A stretch of DNA of 64,000 nt from Spirochaetaceae bacterium. Lineage in GTDB: Bacteria > Spirochaetota > Spirochaetia > DSM-27196 > SKKC01. Below are positions 24,668 to 33,965 of this stretch, piece by piece. Made by a program: the position numbers and the translations under genes. The notes under the pieces were generated by a model, which did not search any database, was not told where the DNA came from, and saw only the letters and a program-made list of their open reading frames with translations. The stretch is from NCBI GenBank assembly GCA_007694005.1, contig RECN01000103.1:1-64000 (forward strand). The letters run 5' to 3'. Position 1 is the first letter of the stretch, and each line of letters opens with the position of its first letter.

Positions 24668-26782
24668 TCACGAACGCCGCACGTCCTGCAGCACAAGTTG
24701 CAGCGTTTCGTTGCCCTGGTAGTGGTTCACGGTAACCTCAAACACAGCATCGACAACATCGCCCGTCGCGAAATCGGCGTCGAGACGTTCACCGGCGTTC
24801 CAGAACAGGGCCGGCCATTTATGTTTACCCGAATCAAGAAGCAGTTTCGCGTGCTTCTTCTCGCCCTTACCGACGAGTTGCGCATCGAGAATTCGCAGTC
24901 CGCTGCTCATAAAGAGCAGCCCCCGGTATTGCTGCCCGTAGGGTCCGAGCCGTTCTACGAGGCTTCTTAACTCCGGATTGAGGTGCGCATGCGGGAGTTC
25001 AGCGTCGATAGTCACCGACGGTTCCAGTTCTTCGGTCAGTACGATGTCCGGAACAAGTTCAGCTATGCGCCGTTCAAACTCCGTCCAGCGCTCAAGCTGA
25101 AGATGAAAGCCGCCGGCAGCATCGTGCCCGCCCCAGTCGTCGAGAATGTCGTCAAGCTGCGCCAGAAAACCGGTTACGCCGAAGCCGCGCATCGCGCGGA
25201 CGCTCCCGACTGCGCGCTTGTCCACGACTGCCACGACGGTAGCGGGTGCGTTAAACAGCCGTGCGAGACGGCCTGCGATGATGCCTGTGATGCCGCGGTG
25301 CACGTCGTCATCGCGGACCAGAACGAATCGACCACCTGACGCCTCGTAACTCTGCTGTGCGGCCGGTAGTATCCGCGTCCAGGCGGTTTCGCCTATCTTT
25401 TTTCGGGTCAGGTTGAGTTGCACGATAGACTCGGCCAGGGTCGCACACTCGGCAGGATCGTCGGAGAGGAACAACCTCACCGCTTTATCGGGTTCACCCA
25501 TTCGACCGCTCGCGTTAATGACCGGCGAAATCTGCCACGCGACGTCGTTCGATGAGAGCGTTCTGCCGGCGAGTCCGAGTCTGGCGAGAAGCTCGCGCAG
25601 TCCGGGATTTCTCGTAGTTGCCAACGCGCGCAAGCCCTGTCGAACTATGATCCGGTTCTCGTCGATGAGAGGCATCATGTCTGCAAGGGTTCCAAGGGCG
25701 GGGAGATCGAGACGCTCCGCGTACGACGCTCCGAGGCGGGGTTCCTTTGCCGTGAGAAATATCGTGTACAGCTGCACGAGCACGTCGAGCTCCGACGGCG
25801 ATTCGGTCGAGTATACCGCCATTCGCGACTGATCCCGCATGCGGATGAGACTCTTTCCCTGCAGGGACGGGAAATACCGGTGTATCTCGGTGGCAATATC
25901 GAGAACGTGAACGTCCACTGACGGTCCGAAAGCCTTTCTGATCAGTTTTGCCTGAGTTGTCTCATCGTACACAAGGATCGCGTTGCCCTGGAGAAAGGAG
26001 AAGAGTCTGGTCTGCTCTATGTTTCCGACACCGGGGACGAGATTCTCGGATACCCGATCAACTTCAACGAGATTGATGAGTCTGACGGCCTCGATAATCA
26101 CCGTCTCGTTGCCGGGCCGGGCGTTCAGAAGTACGACCGGCTGCTTATAGAGTTCACCCTGCGCAAATATCAGAGCCCATCGCAACTTTGCCGCGAGACC
26201 ACAGCCACACAGCCCGTCAAACGGATAACTGCTGTCAGAAATTTTCGGGTTGATGATAGCCACCGCGGGGGGCAACAGTTCCGGAGCGTTATGATGATCG
26301 ACGATAACCGTATCGATCCCGAGCGACTGGGCGTGTTCAATAGCCGAAACGGCTGTTATTCCACAGTCGACGGTGACAATCAGCGTTCCGTCCTGTTCGT
26401 GAAAGCGATCAATGGTTCCCACTTGAATGCTGTAGGGTTCATCGCCCATAGGGACCGCCCAGTCGACGTTTATCCCGAGTTCACGAAACGTACGAACGAG
26501 CAGCGTGGTGGACGTGATCCCGTCGACGTCCCGGTCACCGAATACGAGGACCTTTTCCCCCTCGGACGCCGCCTGAAGAATCCGGTCGACTGCATCTTCC
26601 ATCTCATCGAACAGAAAGGGATTATGCATGTATCGGACGTCATCTTCGAGTACGTACCTGACATCATTCGGATCCGTGAGATCCCGTCGACATAAAATCG
26701 CAGCGGTCAACAGATCAATCCCGTAACGCTCCGAAACGGAGCGTACTTTATTTGAGTCTATTCGTTCTTTATTCCATCGCAT
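24668..26782 (-). CDS. recJ: Single-stranded-DNA-specific exonuclease RecJ
   Basis: This is a 704-residue DHH-family 5'-3' exonuclease acting in recombination and mismatch repair. Metal-site motifs are DRDVDG at 83-88 (usually DxDxDG; Asp83, Asp85 and Asp87 kept), DCG at 139-141, and DHH at 162-164, then the DHHA1 half with GRMGEPDKA and GGHDAAGG motifs near residues 410 and 550, and an OB-fold end. It is somewhat longer than the 570-residue E. coli enzyme, as is common for spirochaete and firmicute forms. It starts 7 bp after the pyrimidine-nucleoside phosphorylase gene, with AAAGGA 10 nt before the ATG. Confidence 0.95.
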   Translation of the reverse strand: MRWNKERIDSNKVRSVSERYGIDLLTAAILCRRDLTDPNDVRYVLEDDVRYMHNPFLFDEMEDAVDRILQAASEGEKVLVFGDRDVDGITSTTLLVRTFRELGINVDWAVPMGDEPYSIQVGTIDRFHEQDGTLIVTVDCGITAVSAIEHAQSLGIDTVIVDHHNAPELLPPAVAIINPKISDSSYPFDGLCGCGLAAKLRWALIFAQGELYKQPVVLLNARPGNETVIIEAVRLINLVEVDRVSENLVPGVGNIEQTRLFSFLQGNAILVYDETTQAKLIRKAFGPSVDVHVLDIATEIHRYFPSLQGKSLIRMRDQSRMAVYSTESPSELDVLVQLYTIFLTAKEPRLGASYAERLDLPALGTLADMMPLIDENRIIVRQGLRALATTRNPGLRELLARLGLAGRTLSSNDVAWQISPVINASGRMGEPDKAVRLFLSDDPAECATLAESIVQLNLTRKKIGETAWTRILPAAQQSYEASGGRFVLVRDDDVHRGITGIIAGRLARLFNAPATVVAVVDKRAVGSVRAMRGFGVTGFLAQLDDILDDWGGHDAAGGFHLQLERWTEFERRIAELVPDIVLTEELEPSVTIDAELPHAHLNPELRSLVERLGPYGQQYRGLLFMSSGLRILDAQLVGKGEKKHAKLLLDSGKHKWPALFWNAGERLDADFATGDVVDAVFEVTVNHYQGNETLQLVLQDVRRS

Positions 26783-26789
26783 TCAGGGT

Positions 26790-28103
26790 CTATTCCTTTT
26801 GCAGAGAAACTTCGTCGAGTATCATCGATGCCGGTGTATCGGCTCCCTCTGGTGACACACTGACGGCGTGTTGCAGCCACTTCAGTGCATCCTGTATACG
26901 AGATGCATCCTGTGCATACAGACGCGCGATTGAATCACCTTTTTTCACGGCATCACCGGGTTTGCAGTCAAGGATTATGCCGACGTCGGGAAGCACATCG
27001 TCTTCCGCCCGCATGCGACCGGCCCCGAGTGCACCTGCCGCTCGTCCGAACGCGTAGGCATCCATGCCGCTGATCACCCCGCCCTGACCGGCCCGCAGGA
27101 CATGCTCGTTACGGGCCCGGGCTACGGGTTCTATCGCCCGTGTCGCGTCTCCGCCCTGAGCTTCGACGTTCCGAACGAAGCGCTTCAGGGCGGTACCGTC
27201 GTCCACCGCGTTTCGACACAGTTCGGTTCCGGCATCTACCGTCTCGACGACACCGGCTGCGACGAGCATCCATGCCCCGAGACGGATGGTAACTTCCATG
27301 AGATCGTCAACACGACGACCCTGCAGACACGCGACCGACTCTTCTACCTCGAACGCGTTGCCTATGGCATAGCCAAGAGGCGCATCCATGCGCGTGATAC
27401 AGGTAATAACCGGCCTTCCCAGTGTCGCCGCCGCATTCCTGAGACTGTCAGCAAGAGCTCCTGCATCGTCTCTCGTCTTCATGAACGCCCCCGCGCCGCA
27501 TTTCACGTCAAAAACAAGCGCGTCGGCCCCTTCGGCGAACTTCTTCGAGAGAATACTCGCGGTTATGAGGGGAATGGACTCGACGGTTCCCGTGACATCA
27601 CGCAGGGCGTATAGAAGGCGGTCGGCAGGTACCACGTCACTGCTCTGTCCGGTCATTGCGTATCCGCAGCTACGAATGATTTCGCGAAACTGTTCTTCAG
27701 ACAGGGCTGTGCTGTAGCCGGGTATGCTCTCGAGCTTGTCGAGCGTCCCGCCCGTATGCCCCAGACCGCGACCGCTCATCATAGGTACCTGGACCCCGCA
27801 GGCGGCAACCATGGGAGCCAGAATCAGGCTGACCTTGTCGCCAACACCACCAGTTGAGTGCTTGTCGACCAGAGGTCCTTCCAGTCCCGAGAGGTCGAGC
27901 GTCCGACCGCTTTTTATCATGACATCCGTGAGGTTACCCGTCTCCTCGGAGCTCAATCCATTCAAAAAAGCGGCCATGAGCCAGGCAGACACCTGATACT
28001 CCGGAACCGAACCGTCGACGGCTCCAGATACCAGCTCTTCAATCTCCTGGCGACTGTTCTGCTTTCCGTTTCGTTTATTGATTATCGTATCGAGTACACT
28101 CAT
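26790..28103 (-). CDS. Pyrimidine-nucleoside / thymidine phosphorylase
   Basis: This is a 437-residue protein that cleaves thymidine, and perhaps uridine, with phosphate to base and (deoxy)ribose 1-phosphate. The signature DKHSTGGVGDK is at 80-90, SGRGLGHTGGTLDKLES at about 114-130, and phosphate- and sugar-binding Lys and Ser residues are present. Length equals DeoA/Pdp. Sequence alone does not separate DeoA (thymidine) from Pdp (broader), so no symbol is given. It is the first gene of a minus-strand run with recJ, the M23 peptidase and rpsU, and is divergent from the HAD phosphatase gene. Confidence 0.93.
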   Translation of the reverse strand: MSVLDTIINKRNGKQNSRQEIEELVSGAVDGSVPEYQVSAWLMAAFLNGLSSEETGNLTDVMIKSGRTLDLSGLEGPLVDKHSTGGVGDKVSLILAPMVAACGVQVPMMSGRGLGHTGGTLDKLESIPGYSTALSEEQFREIIRSCGYAMTGQSSDVVPADRLLYALRDVTGTVESIPLITASILSKKFAEGADALVFDVKCGAGAFMKTRDDAGALADSLRNAAATLGRPVITCITRMDAPLGYAIGNAFEVEESVACLQGRRVDDLMEVTIRLGAWMLVAAGVVETVDAGTELCRNAVDDGTALKRFVRNVEAQGGDATRAIEPVARARNEHVLRAGQGGVISGMDAYAFGRAAGALGAGRMRAEDDVLPDVGIILDCKPGDAVKKGDSIARLYAQDASRIQDALKWLQHAVSVSPEGADTPASMILDEVSLQKE

Positions 28104-28235
28104 ACCGGTATTATCCTGCAGCCCGCGTCAAACGGACGCCTGTTATCGTAGCACAGCTATCACCATCTGAATATACAGGACCTTTTCTACACCTGATTGC
28201 TATCTACGCTAAAAAACCGGCATTATTTTGGAGAT

Positions 28236-28712
28236 ATGTTCAAACTATTCATGGACCTTGACGGAGTACTGGTCGATTTCGACCGTGGTGTTCAGGAGTT
28301 GACGGGAAAACGCCCGGACGAGCTCCATCCAAAGCGCATGTGGCCACGGATCGCCCGTGCGGACGGTTTTTACGAGCATCTGCACTGGATGCCTGACGGA
28401 CGGGCTTTATGGGATGAGGTTCGTAAGATGAATCCTACCGTGTTAACAGGTCTACCGATGGGTGCGTGGGCAGAACCACAGAAACGTGCGTGGTGTGCGC
28501 GCGAGCTTGGCCCCGACGTCCCGGTTATCACCTGCATGTCCCGTCACAAAGCACGTCGCGCCCGTGAGATTACTCCGGACGGCGTAAGACCGGTCCTTGT
28601 TGATGACCGGGAGAAACTCATGGAAGCCTGGGAAGAGGCTGGAGGATTGTTCATTCTGCACACGGATGCGGAATCGAGTCTGCGAAAGCTCAGGGATGCC
28701 GGTGTGCTCTAA
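28236..28712 (+). CDS. HAD-family phosphatase, 5'(3')-deoxyribonucleotidase-like
   Basis: This is a 158-residue HAD protein. The nucleophile motif is FMDLDGVLVDFD with Asp7 and Asp9 catalytic, a Thr in VLTGLP is motif II, and RPVLVDDREK carries the acidic motif. The short cap and the WDEVRKM region resemble NT5C/5'(3')-deoxyribonucleotidases, which would fit nucleotide salvage beside the divergent nucleoside phosphorylase. The start at 28236 follows GGAG closely; a TTG at 28197 would add 13 residues before the first strand and is less likely. Confidence 0.78.
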   Translation: MFKLFMDLDGVLVDFDRGVQELTGKRPDELHPKRMWPRIARADGFYEHLHWMPDGRALWDEVRKMNPTVLTGLPMGAWAEPQKRAWCARELGPDVPVITCMSRHKARRAREITPDGVRPVLVDDREKLMEAWEEAGGLFILHTDAESSLRKLRDAGVL

Positions 28713-28735
28713 AACCCGCCGAAATAACGGCTTTT
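28711..28735. terminator. Weak bidirectional terminator
   Basis: AAAA, then GCCG-AAATAA-CGGC, then TTTT lies in the 24-bp gap between the converging HAD and recO genes. The stem is only 4 bp, so efficiency is doubtful, but the symmetrical A- and T-runs fit a shared terminator. Confidence 0.35.
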
Positions 28736-28736
28736 C

Positions 28737-29405
28737 TCAGGAATAGAGGCCGAGAAACCCGCCCGCGGTCCGAACGGTGTTCAACTCCAGCTCTAGGACC
28801 CGCTGCACGGCTCTGACCAGATACGGGATGGTATCGGGGAGGGTCCCGGTACAAGACTCGGAGAACTCGACGAGTTCCTCCACCGAACTCGTGTCGAGCG
28901 ACGAAACGATGTGCCGCATGTTCGCGTCCTTCACCGCGTCAGGATCAATGGGGGCACCGGTAATTGCGAGAAAGCGGAGGAGAAACTGGCTGCACACCAG
29001 TCGGACACGCGTTTCCCGGGCATCACGAACGAGCAGAAGGCACTCACGAAACACGTCGTAGAGTTCGTGTGCGGCCTCTCCACCACCGAAGGAGCGAAGA
29101 ACGATTTCGGCCCAGAGCGATGCAACGTAATACCGGACGACATCCTCGCGTATTCCGTAGAACATGTCGAACACTTCGACATCGCTGATTTTGACGTTCT
29201 GCTTGACCGGATCGCGATAGATGTAGAACTTTCCCCATACGAACGGATCGGTAACACCACGAAGGCTGCCTTTGCGGCTGTACGCCCCGAAGGCTGTGGC
29301 CCGGACGAGACCATTGTCAGGGGTAAAGAGACTCACACCTTTGTGCAGCTCTCCAAAACGTCTGTTTTCTAGCACAATGGCTTCACACGTGCTGTGGCGT
29401 TCCAT
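28737..29405 (-). CDS. recO: DNA repair protein RecO
   Basis: This is a 222-residue RecO, which loads RecA with RecR in RecF-pathway recombination. The N-terminal OB fold is recognisable (AIVLENRRFGELHKGVSLFT, then a GSLRGVTDPFVW turn), followed by the helical domain. No zinc-binding cysteines are visible, as in several RecO lineages. ATG 29405 is preferred over an upstream TTG at 29426 because it fits the usual N-terminus. It has no ribosome-binding site, but TATAGT lies 10 nt before it, so the mRNA may be leaderless. Divergent from lon. Confidence 0.88.
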   Translation of the reverse strand: MERHSTCEAIVLENRRFGELHKGVSLFTPDNGLVRATAFGAYSRKGSLRGVTDPFVWGKFYIYRDPVKQNVKISDVEVFDMFYGIREDVVRYYVASLWAEIVLRSFGGGEAAHELYDVFRECLLLVRDARETRVRLVCSQFLLRFLAITGAPIDPDAVKDANMRHIVSSLDTSSVEELVEFSESCTGTLPDTIPYLVRAVQRVLELELNTVRTAGGFLGLYS

Positions 29406-29415
29406 TCTGGCCCAT

Positions 29416-29429
29416 ACTATAATCAAGGA
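29416..29429 (+). promoter_or_regulatory. lon -10 element and ribosome-binding site, overlapping a recO -10
   Basis: A perfect TATAAT at 29418-29423 and AAGGA at 29425-29429 precede lon (ATG 29438). On the opposite strand TATAGT (29421-29416) sits 10 nt before the recO ATG, so the two promoters would overlap almost exactly. No good -35 is visible for either. No CIRCE element and no convincing heat-shock sigma motif were found. Confidence 0.4.
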
Positions 29430-29437
29430 ACTACATT

Positions 29438-31786
29438 ATGGACACTGACAACCTCAGAAACATCGTACCTGCAGACCACATTATTCCCACGCGGCTGGTA
29501 GTGATTCCTGTGACGGGGCGACCGCTGTATCCCGGAATATTCATACCGATGATGGTCACCGGAGAGCGCGACCTGAAAGCCGTGCAGGAGGCGAGCGCGA
29601 GCGACGGATTTGTGGGACTGGTACTGACGCGTGACGAAGACATAGATGATCCGACAGCTGAAGATCTCTTCGAAATCGGGACCGCTGCCCGCATTGTGAA
29701 AAAGATCAACCTGCCCGATGGCGGTTTAAACATCTTTCTGCAGACCGTAAAACGTTTTCGAGTAAAAAAGGTTCTCAAGAGCTCAAGCCCCATCGTTGTA
29801 GCGGCAGAACAGCTTGAGGACACGAACTATCAGGGTGACGAAGTAAAAGCCCTGACCCGAAGCCTGATCGGAGAAATGAAACAGGTATCCGAAAACAATC
29901 CGCTGTTTTCCGAAGAAATGCGTCTGAACATGGTAAACATCGACCATCCCGGAAAAATAGCCGACTTTATCGCAAGCATACTGAACCTCGATCGCGATGC
30001 TCAGCAGAACGTTCTTGAGACTATGGATGTTCGCACGCGCATGGAAATGGTGCTCGTCCACATTAAGCAGGAACAGGAGCTCATGCGTATACAGAAACGC
30101 ATACAGACCCAGATTAACGAGAAAATAGAAAAGAGCCAGCGCGAGTATTTTCTTAAAGAACAGCTGAAGGCAATCAAGGAAGAACTCGGAATGTCCGGCG
30201 ACGCGAAGAGCAGCGAACTAAAGCGCCTCCGCGATGCGATAGAATCCGTCGACCTTCCCGACGACGTGCGTGAATCGGTCGAGCAGGAACTCGAGAAGTT
30301 CGCGCTCACCGAACCGCAGTCACCTGAGTTCGCAATCATCCGGAACTATCTGGATACCGTCATCGGTCTCCCCTGGGGCGAACCGGCACCGGACGACATA
30401 GATATTAACCGTGCATCCGAAATCCTGGAAAAGGATCACTATGGCCTGGATGACGTGAAGGAACGCATACTGGAGTTCCTTTCGGTTCGCATACTTCGAA
30501 AGGACACGAAGGGTTCGATCATCTGTCTCGTCGGCCCTCCGGGTGTCGGCAAGACCAGCATTGGCCGCAGCATCGCGCGCGCGCTCGGAAAGGAGTTCTT
30601 CCGCTTCTCCGTCGGTGGCATGCGCGATGAAGCAGAAATCAAGGGGCACAGGCGCACGTATGTCGGTGCGATGCCAGGTAAGATCATACAGGGTCTGAAA
30701 ATAGTTAAGGATCGCGCTCCCGTTTTCATGATCGATGAGATCGATAAACTCGGATCGGGAATTCAGGGCGACCCGTCGAGCGCATTGCTCGAAGTTCTCG
30801 ATCCGGAGCAGAACTCCGACTTCCGCGATCATTATCTCGACCTTCCCTTCGACGTCTCCGGTATTCTTTTCGTTACGACGGCAAACAATATGGATACTAT
30901 TCCAGGACCGCTACTTGATCGCATGGAAGTTATCCGTATTTCCGGATACATCAACGAAGAAAAAACCGCTATCGCCAGAAAGTACCTCATTCCCAAATCC
31001 CTCACGAAAGCGGGTCTGAAACGCAGCGAGGTGAAGTACAACAAAACGACACTCATCGCGATCGCCGACCGGTACGCGCGCGAAGCGGGTGTGCGAAACT
31101 ATGAGAAAGCGCTCGATCGCATACACCGGAAAATCGCGCGCGCAAAACTGGAAGGAAAGGTAGAGACTCCAGTCAAAATGTCACCTGAGCTCCTGCCGCA
31201 ATACCTCGGGCACCCTTCGTTTGAAGAGCTGAACGAACGAACAGTTGAGCGCCCGGGCATGGCGATTGGACTGGCGTGGACACCCTATGGGGGAGACACG
31301 CTGCTCATTGAAGCCGCTCAACTCCCGGGGAAAGAAGCGTTCAAGCTGACCGGTAAAATGGGCGAAGTCATGCAGGAGTCCGCAAACATCGCATACACCT
31401 ACGTGCGCAGCATAGCGTCCGAGTACGGAGTATCCGCCGACTTTTTTGAGACGCACAGTATTCATCTACACATACCCGCCGGTGCGATTCCAAAAGACGG
31501 GCCCTCAGCCGGCATCACCATGGCAACGACCCTTCTGAGCCTCGCGCGAGGGAAAGCAATCCGCAAAAACGTCGCAATGACCGGAGAACTGTCTCTGCTT
31601 GGAGCCGTCCTTCCCATTGGAGGGCTCAAGGAAAAAACCGTCGCTGCAAAACGCTCGCGGATCAAGACGATTCTCTTCCCGAAAGCCAACGAGAAGGACC
31701 TTGAGGATATTCCACAGCACGTGAAGAAAGGGATACGATTCGTACCGGTGTCCCGTATGGAAGAAGTTATCGCGGAGGTTTTTTGA
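29438..31786 (+). CDS. lon: ATP-dependent protease Lon
   Basis: This is a 782-residue cytoplasmic AAA+ protease. The order is an N-terminal substrate-binding domain (about 15-210), a coiled coil (215-250), an AAA+ module with Walker A GPPGVGKT at 366-373 and Walker B VFMIDEIDK around 429-437, and a C-terminal protease domain with the Ser690 (PKDGPS) and Lys731 (GGLKEK) dyad. All key residues are intact and the length is normal for LonA. It degrades misfolded and regulatory proteins. AAGGA lies 8 nt before the ATG. Its stop overlaps the TTG start of the VanY-like gene. Confidence 0.97.
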   Translation: MDTDNLRNIVPADHIIPTRLVVIPVTGRPLYPGIFIPMMVTGERDLKAVQEASASDGFVGLVLTRDEDIDDPTAEDLFEIGTAARIVKKINLPDGGLNIFLQTVKRFRVKKVLKSSSPIVVAAEQLEDTNYQGDEVKALTRSLIGEMKQVSENNPLFSEEMRLNMVNIDHPGKIADFIASILNLDRDAQQNVLETMDVRTRMEMVLVHIKQEQELMRIQKRIQTQINEKIEKSQREYFLKEQLKAIKEELGMSGDAKSSELKRLRDAIESVDLPDDVRESVEQELEKFALTEPQSPEFAIIRNYLDTVIGLPWGEPAPDDIDINRASEILEKDHYGLDDVKERILEFLSVRILRKDTKGSIICLVGPPGVGKTSIGRSIARALGKEFFRFSVGGMRDEAEIKGHRRTYVGAMPGKIIQGLKIVKDRAPVFMIDEIDKLGSGIQGDPSSALLEVLDPEQNSDFRDHYLDLPFDVSGILFVTTANNMDTIPGPLLDRMEVIRISGYINEEKTAIARKYLIPKSLTKAGLKRSEVKYNKTTLIAIADRYAREAGVRNYEKALDRIHRKIARAKLEGKVETPVKMSPELLPQYLGHPSFEELNERTVERPGMAIGLAWTPYGGDTLLIEAAQLPGKEAFKLTGKMGEVMQESANIAYTYVRSIASEYGVSADFFETHSIHLHIPAGAIPKDGPSAGITMATTLLSLARGKAIRKNVAMTGELSLLGAVLPIGGLKEKTVAAKRSRIKTILFPKANEKDLEDIPQHVKKGIRFVPVSRMEEVIAEVF

Positions 31787-32592
31787 TTCGATCATTTCCG
31801 TTCCGGCTTCTATCCATCGCCCTCCTGCTCTGTGTGATACAGGAAGATCTGTTCGGACGCGGGGCATTTCACCCCAAGTTCGCAATGACGATCTCCGAAT
31901 ATCATGAGATGGTCGAGACGCTGCCGTTCGAAGTGCAGGCGCGCATAATACGGGATCCAGGACATTTCCTCGACCTTACGGCGGCGGTGCTCGAGTCCGA
32001 TATCCTGCTCGTGCGCCACATTGACAGGAGTAACGGGCTGTCTCCGGACTACACTCCCAACGACCTCGTACGTCTGCGTGAGGTGGCCCCTGATGTTCCC
32101 GTCTACGCGAGTGATGACAGACTCATTGAGTCCGCCGCGAATGCTCTTTTGGCCCTCGTGCGCAGCGCAGCGGATGATGGGATACACCTCGCAGTCTCGA
32201 GCGGTTTCCGTGACTACCCCACACAGGAGGACGTGTACGCCGATCACATTACGCGCTTTGGCTTTCGCAGCACCGTGCAACTTGTCGCACCTCCGGGTCA
32301 CAGCGAACATCAGCTCGGTACAACCGTGGACTTCTACCCCGTTGGACGACGGTTCAATGATTCCCCGCAGGATCGCTGGTTGAACGAGCACGCTGGCAGA
32401 TACGGTTTTTCGATGAGCTACCCGCCCGATCTTGAACATATAACCGGCTATCTTCACGAAAGCTGGCATTACCGCTATTTAGGCCTGCCGGCAATACATC
32501 TACGGGATCGCTTTTTCGGCGGTGTCCAGTTTCACCTGACGGAATTTTTTCACCGACACGGCGACTTCCTTCAGCAGGTCCTCAGACAGTAG
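31783..32592 (+). CDS. VanY-like D-alanyl-D-alanine carboxypeptidase (M15)
   Basis: This is a 269-residue protein with an N-terminal hydrophobic signal or anchor segment (about 6-20), so it acts in the periplasm. The peptidase domain carries SGFRDYPTQ, then PPGHSEHQLGTTVDF with zinc ligands His176 and Asp183, and ESWHYR with catalytic Glu226 and ligand His229. Such enzymes trim the terminal D-Ala of peptidoglycan stem peptides. The start is a TTG that overlaps the lon stop, with GGAGG 4 nt upstream. In this context it is a cell-wall remodelling enzyme rather than a vancomycin-resistance gene. Confidence 0.9.
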   Translation: MIRSFPFRLLSIALLLCVIQEDLFGRGAFHPKFAMTISEYHEMVETLPFEVQARIIRDPGHFLDLTAAVLESDILLVRHIDRSNGLSPDYTPNDLVRLREVAPDVPVYASDDRLIESAANALLALVRSAADDGIHLAVSSGFRDYPTQEDVYADHITRFGFRSTVQLVAPPGHSEHQLGTTVDFYPVGRRFNDSPQDRWLNEHAGRYGFSMSYPPDLEHITGYLHESWHYRYLGLPAIHLRDRFFGGVQFHLTEFFHRHGDFLQQVLRQ

Positions 32593-32612
32593 AGACTTCT
32601 CCGTCCCGATGG

Positions 32613-32625
32613 TATAGTGCGTGCA
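32613..32625 (+). promoter_or_regulatory. -10-like hexamer immediately before the DUF1015 gene
   Basis: TATAGT at 32613-32618 ends 6 nt before the ATG at 32625, and no ribosome-binding site lies between. Transcription from it would begin at or near the ATG, giving a leaderless message. No -35 match is visible, and read-through from lon is the alternative. Confidence 0.35.
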
Positions 32626-33959
32626 TGGATACGTCAGACGCCGCCGATACAATCGCAGAACTGTCGGAGCTTGGTATACAGGTTCCAGAGATTCTGCTGC
32701 CCGAACCAGGCATCGATCTCAAGACCTTTGCCGTCGTTGCATGCGATCAGTTCACGAGTGAACCCGAGTACTGGGATGAAGTGGACTCGTACGTCGGCGA
32801 TGCTCCGTCCGCACTCCGCTGTGTTCTGCCCGAAGTCTACCTTGAAAGCTCCGATGTGGACGATCGCATACGCCGGGCGCAGGAAACTGCTGCACGGTAT
32901 TGTTCCGAAGGTATCCTGCGCTCCCTTGGCGAGGGAATGATACTGACGAAGCGAAGCCTGCAGGATGGGAGTATCCGCGAGGGTCTCGTTCTTGCGCTTG
33001 ATCTGGAAGCCTACGATTTTTCATCAGGCTCCGAATCACTGATCCGGGCGACGGAAAAGACCATACTCGAACGACTGCCGCCACGCGTGAGAATACGCAT
33101 GGGCGCTGCAATTGAACTCCCTCACATCATGGTCATGATCGACGACTCGGAGAATCGGGTATTCAGCTATCTGGGCAGTATCCGCGAGGATCTCCCATCG
33201 GTCTACGACACGGAGCTGATGCTCGGAGGAGGCAGTGTATCGGGTCGGCTGCTCTCTCACTCCGATCATATCCGTGCCCTTGCGGCACAGCTACGCAAAC
33301 TCGTCGATCCCAAACGTCTGAGAGAGAAATACGACACCGATACTCCCCTGCTCTTTCCTGTCGGCGACGGAAATCACAGCCTTGCCGCAGCACGTACGTA
33401 CTGGCTCGGACTCAAGGAGCAGGGAGCGCCGATGGATCACCCTGCCCGCTACGCGCTTGTCGAGGTGGTTAACCTGCACGGCTCGGGTATGAGTTTTCAC
33501 CCGATACACCGACTCATCCGCCGTGTATCCGTGGCAGACCTCTACGAGTTTCTGAAGGAACACGGCTTCCGGCAGACGGACAGAAACGCGTCGGATAGCG
33601 AGACTGTCAGAGTCCACTCTGCTCATGACACGAGCGTGTTCGTCCCGCCGGAAGGAAGCTCGCTGACTGTCGGCCTCGTGGATTCCGCGCTTTCCCGTCT
33701 TGCCGAAAGCAGGAGTACGCTCTCGGTGGATTACGTACATGATCTGGATTCACTTTCGCGCTGGATGGCCGAGGGAGCGGTACTGCTGGAAATGCCGGCA
33801 ATAAACCCTCACGACATCGTTCCGACGGTAATACGCGACGGTGCACTGCCACGAAAGGCGTTTTCGATCGGCGAGGCGCGCGATAAGCGCTATTATCTTG
33901 AAGCACGCCGGATTCGGAACGATAATACGTTGAATTTTCGTGCAATGGGGGTAGAATAA
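32625..33959 (+). CDS. DUF1015 family protein
   Basis: This is a 444-residue cytoplasmic protein matching DUF1015 (COG4198) along its length. It has an N-terminal VACDQFTSEPEYWDE block, a central LFPVGDGNHSLAAARTYW motif around residues 244-261 reminiscent of the ParB/Srx GDGNHR loop, and a C-terminal PAINPHDIVPTVIRDGALP segment. The family often neighbours serine or D-3-phosphoglycerate metabolism genes in other bacteria, but its reaction is not established and no such gene is here. It starts 32 bp after the VanY-like gene. Confidence 0.88.
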   Translation: MDTSDAADTIAELSELGIQVPEILLPEPGIDLKTFAVVACDQFTSEPEYWDEVDSYVGDAPSALRCVLPEVYLESSDVDDRIRRAQETAARYCSEGILRSLGEGMILTKRSLQDGSIREGLVLALDLEAYDFSSGSESLIRATEKTILERLPPRVRIRMGAAIELPHIMVMIDDSENRVFSYLGSIREDLPSVYDTELMLGGGSVSGRLLSHSDHIRALAAQLRKLVDPKRLREKYDTDTPLLFPVGDGNHSLAAARTYWLGLKEQGAPMDHPARYALVEVVNLHGSGMSFHPIHRLIRRVSVADLYEFLKEHGFRQTDRNASDSETVRVHSAHDTSVFVPPEGSSLTVGLVDSALSRLAESRSTLSVDYVHDLDSLSRWMAEGAVLLEMPAINPHDIVPTVIRDGALPRKAFSIGEARDKRYYLEARRIRNDNTLNFRAMGVE

Positions 33960-33965
33960 ACAGGT

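Noticed and set aside
29391-29437. Heat-shock control site (CIRCE or heat-shock sigma promoter) before lon
   Set aside because: I looked for the TTAGCACTC inverted repeat and a CTTGAA/CCCCAT pair. Only a CCCATAC fragment is present, which is not enough.
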